From NCBI GenBank assembly GCA_028874675.1, contig JAPPJA010000038.1, positions 1 to 40,000 of the forward strand: DNA of 40,000 nt, given 5' to 3'. A program made the translations under genes and the position numbers. Below are positions 23,592 through 30,246 of the stretch, piece after piece (positions within the stretch are counted from its first letter, which is position 1; each line of letters starts with the position of its first letter). The notes under the pieces were generated by a model. That model was not told the origin of the DNA and ran no database searches. It saw only the letters and a program-made list of their open reading frames with translations. Source of the DNA: Chloroflexota bacterium (GTDB taxonomy: Bacteria; Chloroflexota; Dehalococcoidia; Lucifugimonadales; UBA3495).

Positions 23592-26126
23592 TTACAGCAG
23601 GTCCACCGGATCCACGTCAATGGTCACGTCGCGGGTTGGCAGGTCGAGGCCCTCCAGGAAGCGGTGCAGGTTGCGACCCCGCACCAGCAGGTTCCACCGG
23701 TAACGGCCGCGTACCCTGGGGGGAATGCCGGGGGCGGGGCCAAGAATTGCTACATCCGTCAGGCCCTGGGACCGGATACGTTCCCGCATCAGCCGCGCGG
23801 CAATGGTAGCCTGCCGCTGGCACGTGGTCGGGTTGGAGTCCTGGTAGAGCAGCCGCACCAGTTGATTGAAGGGCGGGTTGCCCTGGCGGCGACGGGTAAT
23901 GATCTCCGCCCGGGCCAGGGAAGCATAGTCCTGGTTGGCAGCGGCCATCACGGCATAATGGTCGGGGTTATAGGTCTGGATGACGACTCTTCCCGGCCTG
24001 GCCCCGCGGCCAGCCCGGCCCGCCACCTGGCAAAGCAGCCCAAAGGCCCGCTCCCCGGCGCGGAAGTCGGGGCGGTAGATGCCCACGTCGGCCAGAATCA
24101 CGCCCACCAGCGTAACGTCGGGCAGGTCCAGGCCCTTGGCCACCATCTGGGTGCCCACCAGCGCCTGGACTTCTCCCGCAGCCAGGCGGCGCATGGTCTC
24201 GTCCGGGTCCATGCCGGAGCGGGCGGCGTCGGAGTCCCACCGCTCCACCACCACACCAGGAAAGGCGGCCTTTACCTCGTCCACCACCCGCTGGGTGCCG
24301 ATGCCCAGCTGCCGGATGTGACGGCCCTGGCACCGTCGGCAGATGTCGGGCGGGCGACTGCGCCGGTTGCACCGGTGGCAGCGAAGCCTGGATTCCGAAG
24401 AGTGGTAGGTGAGAGTGGCCGAGCAACTGCTGCAGGTAACCACGAAGCCGCAGTCGCGGCACTGGACCATGGGCGCGCTGCCCCGCTGGTTGAGGAACAG
24501 GATGGCCTGCTCGCCCCGCCCGATGCACTGGGCCAGTCCCTCAGACAGGGCCTGGCTGAAGATGCTGCGGTTGCCTTGCCGGAGTTCCTGGCGCATATCG
24601 GCAATTTCCACCCGTGCCAGGCCCGGGGATTCGCCTGAATCGGCTGACACCGTGCCCTGGGCTCCTTCAACATTCCGGCCGCTGCTCTGCCCGCCGTCCG
24701 GCCTGGCGCCGAAGGGAATGCGGTAGGGCAGTTCCAGCAGCTTATGGCTGCCCTGCAGGGCGTGGTAGTAGGTCTCGATGTCCGGGGTGGCGCTGCCCAG
24801 CAGCACGGTGGCCCCGGTCAGGCGGGCCAGCTCCAGGGCGGCGGTGCGGGCATGGTAGAAGGGATGGGCCTCCACCTGCTTGTAGGTCCACTCGTGCTCT
24901 TCGTCTATGACGATCAGGCCCAGGCTGGGCAGCGGCGCGAAGAGGGCCGAACGGGGGCCGATTACCACGTCGTAGTCGCCATCCCGCATCTGCCACCACT
25001 GGTCGAACCGCTGCCGGTCGGTAAGTCCGCTGTGGGTGACGGCTACCTTGCCGGGAAACCGGGCGTTGACCCGCTCAACCGTCTGGGGAGTCAGGGAGAT
25101 TTCCGGCACCAGGAAGAGGGCCTGCTTTCCCAGGGCTACAGTTTTCGCGATGGCCCGTAGATAGACTTCCGTCTTGCCGCTTCCGGTTACCCCGTGCAGC
25201 AGGAAAGCGCCGGGCGGCCGCGTCGGGTTCGCCAGGGACTCTTCCACCGCCTCCAGGGCCGCGGCCTGATCGGCGTTGAGTACGGGAGGTTCTTCGGCCA
25301 CAGGGGCGCCGCCCTCGCCGTCCTCCCCTTCCCCGAACCGGTCCCGGCCCTCCACCGACCGCGATTCCAGCCGGACCCATTCCAGACCCGCCAAACCCTT
25401 TTCCACCAAGGCGTCCCCCACGCCCGGTCCAAACTCCCGGTTGGCCAGGGTGGTGGAGTACCCGTCTCCGGCTTCGCGTAGGGTTTGAAGCAGGTTCTCC
25501 TGCCTTGGGGAGACCCGAACGGATAGCTCGGGCCAGTTGCCCAGGGCGTCGGGAAGGCCGGTGGGAAACAAGCGGGAGTCGTAGCGAAAGGTGCGGGGAC
25601 GAGGCAGGTCCACCAGCCGGTGCACCAGGCCCCGGTCCACCAGGCGGTTGACCTCCCGAATACCCGCCTGGCCCAGGAGTTTGGCGAAGTCGGCCTCGCT
25701 CATCCGTCCCTGCTGGGCCAGGGCGGCCAGGGCGTCCCTGGAAGCGGGTTTCAGGCCCGGGTCATCGGGGGACTCAAGGGAGCGGGGCAGGATTCGGGAG
25801 CGGACCTGGGCCTTGAATCCGGGAGGGAAGAACAGGGCCAGGGCATCGTAGAGGGCGCAGAGGTAGTAGCCGGCCATCCACCGGGCCAGCGACAGGGCCG
25901 TCTCGTCCAGCAGCCGGCCCGGCTCGACGGCCTGCAAAATGTCCCTGGTGACTTCCACCTGGGGCGCCGACACCAGTTCCAGAACCACGCCCTGCAGAAT
26001 GCGCCGGCCAAAGGGGACCCAGACCAACTGGCCGGGCTCGATTCGAAACCCCTCGGGGATGCTGTAGGAAAAGGTTCGGGAGTAGCCAACCGGGGCGTCA
26101 ACCGCTACTTCTGCGTATCTGGTCAT
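23592..26126 (-). CDS. priA: Primosomal protein N' (replication restart helicase PriA)
   Basis: PriA recognises stalled or repaired forks and reloads the replicative helicase. The N-terminal DNA-binding domain starts YAEVAVDAPVGYSRTFSYSI and VWVPFGRRILQGVV. The helicase core has Walker A HGVTGSGKTEVYLR, the Walker B region VIDEEHEWTYKQ, and SATPDIETYYH. The zinc-binding insert (CRDCGFVVTCSSC and LRCHRCNRR...CRRCQG) supplies eight cysteines, and QVAGRAGRG is motif VI. A charged linker after about residue 230 (EGRDRFGEGEDGEGGAP) is longer than usual. At 844 residues it has nearly family-typical length. The gene lies 180 bases after rplS on the same strand. Confidence 0.96.
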   Translation of the reverse strand: MTRYAEVAVDAPVGYSRTFSYSIPEGFRIEPGQLVWVPFGRRILQGVVLELVSAPQVEVTRDILQAVEPGRLLDETALSLARWMAGYYLCALYDALALFFPPGFKAQVRSRILPRSLESPDDPGLKPASRDALAALAQQGRMSEADFAKLLGQAGIREVNRLVDRGLVHRLVDLPRPRTFRYDSRLFPTGLPDALGNWPELSVRVSPRQENLLQTLREAGDGYSTTLANREFGPGVGDALVEKGLAGLEWVRLESRSVEGRDRFGEGEDGEGGAPVAEEPPVLNADQAAALEAVEESLANPTRPPGAFLLHGVTGSGKTEVYLRAIAKTVALGKQALFLVPEISLTPQTVERVNARFPGKVAVTHSGLTDRQRFDQWWQMRDGDYDVVIGPRSALFAPLPSLGLIVIDEEHEWTYKQVEAHPFYHARTAALELARLTGATVLLGSATPDIETYYHALQGSHKLLELPYRIPFGARPDGGQSSGRNVEGAQGTVSADSGESPGLARVEIADMRQELRQGNRSIFSQALSEGLAQCIGRGEQAILFLNQRGSAPMVQCRDCGFVVTCSSCSATLTYHSSESRLRCHRCNRRSRPPDICRRCQGRHIRQLGIGTQRVVDEVKAAFPGVVVERWDSDAARSGMDPDETMRRLAAGEVQALVGTQMVAKGLDLPDVTLVGVILADVGIYRPDFRAGERAFGLLCQVAGRAGRGARPGRVVIQTYNPDHYAVMAAANQDYASLARAEIITRRRQGNPPFNQLVRLLYQDSNPTTCQRQATIAARLMRERIRSQGLTDVAILGPAPGIPPRVRGRYRWNLLVRGRNLHRFLEGLDLPTRDVTIDVDPVDLL

Positions 26127-26306
26127 AGGCGCTGGCCACCGGCTGGACTGTCATAAACCGGACAAAATCAGCGGGAGCGGTAAGTCCCGCTGGCGACTTG
26201 CCCGGTCAAACCAGGGATTGGATGTTCGGTCGAGAGGGAGGGGCCGGCCGGAAACAGCCTGTTCCGGCAGCCGCTCAGGTGACCCGAATCTCCATCCGGA
26301 AAACGC
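26127..26306 (-). other. priA-rplS spacer with hairpins
   Basis: Two inverted repeats lie here: AGCGGGA/TCCCGCT (26170-26191), followed on the minus strand by TGATTTTG, and CCGGAAACAGCCTGTTCCGG near 26250. The first could be a weak terminator for rplS. No gene was seen. Confidence 0.4.
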
Positions 26307-26687
26307 CTACCGCTGGGCAGCCTCTCCCCGGGGGCGGCGGGGCACCGTCTTTTCCTTGATACGCGCGGCGCGTCCCTGCAGTCCGCGAAGGTAGTAAAGC
26401 TTGGCCCGGCGGACCGAACCCCGGCGGGTTACTTCCAGCGAATCGATCAAGGGGGAATAGAGGGGGAAAATACGTTCCACCCCTATGCCTCCACCGGCCA
26501 TGCGGCGAACGGTAAAGTTGGCCGACGGGCCCGTACCGTTCTGACGGCGAATGACCACACCCTGGAAGGCCTGGATACGCTCTCGTTCGCCCTCCCTGAT
26601 GCGGAAGTTGACCCTGACCGTATCACCGGCGCCGAAGTCGGGTATGTTGGGGTTGGTTTCTGGCTGAAGTATCTGGGCGGCTTCCAT
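26307..26687 (-). CDS. rplS: Large ribosomal subunit protein bL19
   Basis: bL19 sits at the interface of the 30S and 50S subunits. The family pattern is complete: [56 protein letters not shown], then [20 protein letters not shown]. The start MEAAQILQP fits the usual N-terminus, and the C-terminal tail ([14 protein letters not shown]) is basic. It has 126 residues, within the normal range. The usual partners trmD and rimM are not adjacent. Confidence 0.97.
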   Translation of the reverse strand: MEAAQILQPETNPNIPDFGAGDTVRVNFRIREGERERIQAFQGVVIRRQNGTGPSANFTVRRMAGGGIGVERIFPLYSPLIDSLEVTRRGSVRRAKLYYLRGLQGRAARIKEKTVPRRPRGEAAQR

Positions 26688-26872
26688 TTTCTAAACTAAC
26701 TGCCTTTCTTTGTCTGGTCCGGACAGGAATGTGTCTCGCGAAACAACGCTGGCGGTCTCCTTCGACCGCTGGCACTAAATCATACCACATGACCTGGGGA
26801 CTTTGCAGGGTCAGCGCTGGGCGGGTAACAATTCAGAATTGAAGGGAATTACTTGCCACTACGCCCGACATC

Positions 26873-26900
26873 GTAGGGGCGCAAGGCCTTGCGCCCCTAC
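26873..26900. repeat. Perfect 28-bp palindrome
   Basis: GTAGGGGCGCAAGG followed exactly by its reverse complement. With no loop bases, it could form a cruciform in DNA. Similar 'GTAGGGGCGCAAGGCCTTGCG' units are common as dispersed intergenic repeats in bacteria. Confidence 0.85.
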
Positions 26901-27037
26901 CCACCCCAAGACTTTCCCAAGTTCGATGTTCACGCCTGCGCTCCAACGAAGGGTTTTCACCTAATCAGCGCCCTCCAACCCTGAACAGTTACCCGGGCAG
27001 GTATAACAGGTCCGAGTTGATATTCACGGAGGCCTGT

Positions 27038-27110
27038 CGAAATGCAGCCAAGGGGGGTTTGAAACCCGCCCCTACCTGCTATATACCGCTTAAATCGCAA
27101 CACCAGCGCT
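27038..27110. repeat. Family C repeat, diverged copy
   Basis: Shares the TCGAAATGCAGCCAAGG-type start, the core GGGTTTGAAACCCGCCCCT, CTGCTATA and the AATCGCAAC tail with the element at 6841-6955. The inverted left end is not recognisable here. Confidence 0.7.
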
Positions 27111-27219
27111 CGGCGGCAACAGTTGGCGGTAAGGGTGATGCGGTTCCTTGCCTGCGGAATTTGTGCCGCCTATAGCACGATTCTACAACGCGATTGCCCC
27201 TACTTCAGGGCCGCCGCAA

Positions 27220-27288
27220 TTGACAGGTTTGCGCGGCATTAATTACGATTAACGAAGACAGGCAAGGACGCGGAGTTCCGCGCTTGCC
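27220..27288 (+). promoter_or_regulatory. ppk2 promoter and leader hairpin
   Basis: TTGACA (27220-27225) and TACGAT (27244-27249) are 18 bases apart, so transcription would start near 27256. The leader then folds into a strong hairpin, GGCAAG/CTTGCC outside (27261-27266 and 27283-27288) and CGCGGA/TCCGCG inside, ending 20 bases before the ATG. No T run follows. It may protect the mRNA 5' end or control translation. Confidence 0.55.
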
Positions 27289-27308
27289 GCACTTACGGTT
27301 ATTTTCTG

Positions 27309-28202
27309 ATGGTTGCGTACGACGTAAAGCTGGAAAATAACAATATCCTGCCCGAAACCCTGGCCATCAGCCATGATGTGCCGGCGTTCCGGGGCATTGA
27401 GTACCTGGCTTACCGCGCCGAGCTTCGGGTCCTCCGCCGCCAGCTTCTGGCCCTGCAGGAATGGGTGGTGGAAACGGGCCAGCGGGTGGCCATAGTCCTG
27501 GAGGGGCGCGACGCCGCGGGCAAGGGCAACATCGCCGCGGCCATCACCCACTATCTCAACCCCAGGACCTCCGGCATTATCTCCCAGGGAATACCCACGC
27601 CACAGGAAATGCGCAACTGGCTTGGGCATTACCACAAGCTGATGCCCCAGCCCGGCGAGCTGATGGTTTACGACCGCTCCTGGTACTCCCGCGCCCTGAT
27701 CCAGCCGGCCATGGGCTACTGCACCATGCGCCAGTACCACTATTTCATGAACCGGGTCAACGACTGGGAAAAAGACCTGGTGGACGAGGGCGTCACCTTC
27801 ATCAAGCTTTACCTGTCGGTCTCCCGGGAATCCCAGAACCTGCGATTCCGGCTGCGGCAGGACAGCGACCTGCAGTACTGGAAGTATTCGCCCAACGACC
27901 GGAAGGTGGCGGAGCGGTGGCAGCTGCTGACCTACTTCAAGGAGAGGATGTTCGCCGTCACCTCCACCGACTACGCCCCATGGGTTATCATAGAGTCGGA
28001 CAATAAGCAGCAGGCCCGCCTGAACGCCATCCACTACATTCTGACCCGCTTCGAATACGAAGGAAAAGACCTGCGGCCCGAGGTCATCTACCAGGCGCCG
28101 GACACGGATATGCTGACCGACGTGGTGGTGGACGGGGTGCTGTTCACGGGCATGAACCGCGATCAGATAGGAATCCTGGAGCGCATACTGATACATGAAT
28201 AG
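27309..28202 (+). CDS. ppk2: Polyphosphate kinase 2 family protein
   Basis: PPK2 enzymes use polyphosphate to phosphorylate nucleotides (for example ADP or GDP to the triphosphate). Walker A is VLEGRDAAGKGN (about 60-70), and Walker B MVYDRSWYSRALIQPAMGYC follows near 120. ITHYLNPRTSGIISQGIPTP and the C-terminal lid helices (RFRLRQDSDLQYWKYSPNDR) fit the family. At 297 residues it has one PPK2 domain. No Shine-Dalgarno site is evident before the ATG, and a strong leader hairpin lies just upstream. The stop overlaps the start of the Nudix gene by 8 bases. The NDP or NMP preference (class I, II or III) cannot be assigned by eye. Confidence 0.93.
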   Translation: MVAYDVKLENNNILPETLAISHDVPAFRGIEYLAYRAELRVLRRQLLALQEWVVETGQRVAIVLEGRDAAGKGNIAAAITHYLNPRTSGIISQGIPTPQEMRNWLGHYHKLMPQPGELMVYDRSWYSRALIQPAMGYCTMRQYHYFMNRVNDWEKDLVDEGVTFIKLYLSVSRESQNLRFRLRQDSDLQYWKYSPNDRKVAERWQLLTYFKERMFAVTSTDYAPWVIIESDNKQQARLNAIHYILTRFEYEGKDLRPEVIYQAPDTDMLTDVVVDGVLFTGMNRDQIGILERILIHE

Positions 28203-28659
28203 AGATGAGCTGCCCCGGATGTTCGCCGCCGGAGGCCTGGTCCTCTGCGGCGGTCACGCCCTGGTTATCCGCAAGCACCGATTGCTGGACCTGCCCAAGG
28301 GCAAACTGGACTACCTGGACGAACCCTACGAAATATGCGCTCTTCGGGAAATATCCGAAGAGACCGGCCTTCCAGCCTCCTCCCTCTCCATTCGTTCTCC
28401 CCTCTGCAGAACCAGCTATATTTCCTACTACAAGATCGGGCCGGTGAACAAAACAGTCCAGTGGTTCCTGCTGGACTACGACGGCGATTTGACGGACCCG
28501 CTGCAGCCGGACCTGAAAGAAGGCATCGACCAGGCCCACTGGCTGCCCCTGGATGGACTGCTGGAGAAGATGCGGGCCTCCCGCCCCTACCTGCGCCCGG
28601 TCCGCCAGGCCATAGAGCGGGAATTGTACCTGGCGGCGCTGCCATCGAGCGGGGATTAG
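28195..28659 (+). CDS. Nudix hydrolase
   Basis: Nudix enzymes cleave nucleoside diphosphates linked to another group. The Nudix box is GKLDYLDEPYEICALREISE followed by ETGL. Measured from the Glu after G, the spacing E-x7-R-E-x-x-E-E-x-G is normal, but G to E has six residues instead of five, a one-residue insertion in the loop. PKGK before it and the later VNKTVQWFLLDYDG strand resemble diadenosine or diphosphoinositol polyphosphate hydrolases. The start overlaps the ppk2 stop, so the two are translationally coupled. The coupling suggests a joint role in nucleotide or polyphosphate metabolism; the substrate is unknown. Confidence 0.88.
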   Translation: MNRDELPRMFAAGGLVLCGGHALVIRKHRLLDLPKGKLDYLDEPYEICALREISEETGLPASSLSIRSPLCRTSYISYYKIGPVNKTVQWFLLDYDGDLTDPLQPDLKEGIDQAHWLPLDGLLEKMRASRPYLRPVRQAIERELYLAALPSSGD

Positions 28660-28800
28660 CAAGCGCCTGCCGTACAACCGATGACGCCTGTTGGGGCCAC
28701 GAGAGGATGCATTATCGCGGGAACGCCAAATACCTGGGCAATGGTAGAATAGGGCTGGACTGATTTGAAAGCCGCATCTCCTCCTCCGGAGGCTACCCTT

Positions 28801-29835
28801 ATGACCATACCCGCCACGACCGCAGTCTTTACCGACGTCGCCGCAGAGTTTCGGGCCATTACCGAGGCAGCTGGCCTCCACGACAGCTCCTACACGGGCA
28901 GGTTGAAGGCCACCGGCGAAGACGCCCTGGATCTGCTTAACCGCCTGTCCACCAACGGCATCGTCAACCTGGCCCCGGGGCAGGGCGCCCCCACAATCCT
29001 GACCACCGACCGGGGCCGCATTCTGGACCTGCTGGGCGTGGTAAACACCGGGGACTATACCCTGCTCATCACCAGCCCCGACTGCCAGCAGGCCGTAATT
29101 GACTGGCTGGACAAGTACACCATCATGGAAGATCTGACGGTGGAGGACATTTCCGGGGACACGTGCCTGTTCACCGTCTGCGGGCCCGACAGCCCCGCGG
29201 CCGTGGCCAGGGCGGCGAGCCTGGAACCGGGCGGGGCGAGCCTGGAGGGCCTGGGCCCTTATTCCGTTCTGCCGGCGGAAATAGCCGGCCACTCCGCCGC
29301 TATCATTCGTCGGCCTTTGGGGGCAATGACGGCCCTTGACGTGGTGGTTGACGCCTCCGCCGACGCCCAGGTATGGGAAACCCTGGCCGCCTCGGGCGCA
29401 ACCCCCGTTGGCACGGAGGCTTTCAACGCTGCCCTGGTCCACAACGGCGTACCCCGCCACGGTCGCGAAATGGGCGACGACTTCAACCCCCTGGAGGCCG
29501 GGCTCATCGGTTCCGTGGACTTTGCCAAGGGCTGCTACATCGGCCAGGAGGTAATCGCCCGCCTGGATACCTACGAGAAGGTGCAGAAGTACCTGGTACG
29601 CTTGGGCTTCTCCGAGGGCGCGCAGGTGGCAGAGGGCGCGACCCTGGAACTGGAGGGCCGCAACGTGGGACAGGTAACATCCCTGTCGGCCATACCCTCC
29701 ACCGGGGAGCTTGTCGGCCTGGGCTACGTCCGCACCGCCAGCGCCAACCCCGGCCAGACGCTGGACCTGGCCGCCCCGTCCACTGGCACGGCCCGGGTTA
29801 CCGATCTCCCCCAGCTTTTCGGCCCAGGGGAGTAG
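28801..29835 (+). CDS. YgfZ/GcvT-domain folate-binding protein
   Basis: This belongs to the glycine-cleavage T fold. The YgfZ signature FAKGCYIGQEVIARLDTYEK is complete, which favours the YgfZ branch, whose members use tetrahydrofolate in maintenance of iron-sulfur enzymes, over a true aminomethyltransferase. The N-terminal part has the fold's start (HDSSYTGRLKATGEDALDLL and RLSTNGIVNLAPGQGAPTIL). ATG 28801 is chosen because GGAGG ends 8 bases upstream; an upstream in-frame TTG would add 12 residues. A TAGAAT at about 28745 may be its own -10. The other glycine-cleavage genes are not adjacent. Confidence 0.85.
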   Translation: MTIPATTAVFTDVAAEFRAITEAAGLHDSSYTGRLKATGEDALDLLNRLSTNGIVNLAPGQGAPTILTTDRGRILDLLGVVNTGDYTLLITSPDCQQAVIDWLDKYTIMEDLTVEDISGDTCLFTVCGPDSPAAVARAASLEPGGASLEGLGPYSVLPAEIAGHSAAIIRRPLGAMTALDVVVDASADAQVWETLAASGATPVGTEAFNAALVHNGVPRHGREMGDDFNPLEAGLIGSVDFAKGCYIGQEVIARLDTYEKVQKYLVRLGFSEGAQVAEGATLELEGRNVGQVTSLSAIPSTGELVGLGYVRTASANPGQTLDLAAPSTGTARVTDLPQLFGPGE

Positions 29836-29842
29836 CTGAATT

Positions 29843-29926
29843 CATCCACGAATAAGCACGAATGGGCACGAATGTTGTGAAGGAAGGTAGAAAAGAGATT
29901 CTTGCTTGTTCGTGGATAACCACCCC
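29843..29926. repeat. Dispersed repeat, family B, inverted pair
   Basis: TCATCCACGAATAAGCACGA at the left and GCTTGTTCGTGGATAACC at the right are inverted copies of each other. The right arm contains CGTGGATAA, the reverse of TTATCCACG. The unit lies between the YgfZ-like gene and the orphan antitoxin. Confidence 0.65.
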
Positions 29927-29928
29927 TT

Positions 29929-29958
29929 AATCGGCCAGCCCCATCACCGCGAGGATGA
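29929..29958. repeat. Left copy of 30-bp direct repeat (oligopeptidase B 3' end)
   Basis: Identical to 30249-30278, the last ten codons of the oligopeptidase B gene on the minus strand. With the TTA before it, it still encodes LAVMGLAD and a stop. It brackets the orphan antitoxin gene from the left. Confidence 0.9.
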
Positions 29959-29970
29959 TTTAGAGGCGCT

Positions 29971-30195
29971 ATGAATCAACTGTTGAAAGAGGCTTTTGAG
30001 AAGGCCTCATTGCTGCCTGAAGACGAACAGGACAAGTTCGCTCGCTTTCTCCTGGCGGAGTTGGAATCTGAACAGAAATGGGCCGAACTCCTTGACCGGT
30101 CGGAGTCGGACGATTTGCTTACGAAAATGGCGGATGAAGCATTGGCTGACCACAACGCCGGAAATACGGCGCCCCTGGATTCCCAAGACCTGTAA
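29971..30195 (+). CDS. Orphan antitoxin-like protein
   Basis: This 74-residue, acidic protein starts MNQLLKEAFEKASLLPEDEQ, followed by FARFLLAELESEQKWAELLD, DEALADHNAGNTAPLDSQDL at the end. This matches a small family common in Cyanobacteria and Chloroflexota, usually encoded just before a RelE/ParE-type toxin and thought to be its antitoxin. Here no toxin gene follows: the next 50 bases run straight into the oligopeptidase B gene end. GAGG lies 5 bases before the ATG. It is flanked by a 30-bp direct repeat, so it probably arrived as an insertion that lost its toxin. Confidence 0.72.
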   Translation: MNQLLKEAFEKASLLPEDEQDKFARFLLAELESEQKWAELLDRSESDDLLTKMADEALADHNAGNTAPLDSQDL

Positions 30196-30246
30196 GAATG
30201 CGGTCCTTAAACGGCTTCTCTTCCCCCCTTCTTGGATAAACCCTCC

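Larger units (their letters stand above)
26688..27219. other. Long intergenic region with repeats
   Basis: About 530 bases without a gene separate divergent rplS and ppk2. The region holds a perfect 28-bp palindrome (26873-26900), a family C repeat (27038-27110) and otherwise unstructured sequence. Confidence 0.6.

Noticed and set aside
2604..29926. CRISPR array suggested by recurring short repeats
   Set aside because: The copies are scattered single units with no regular spacing or spacers, and no cas gene is present.
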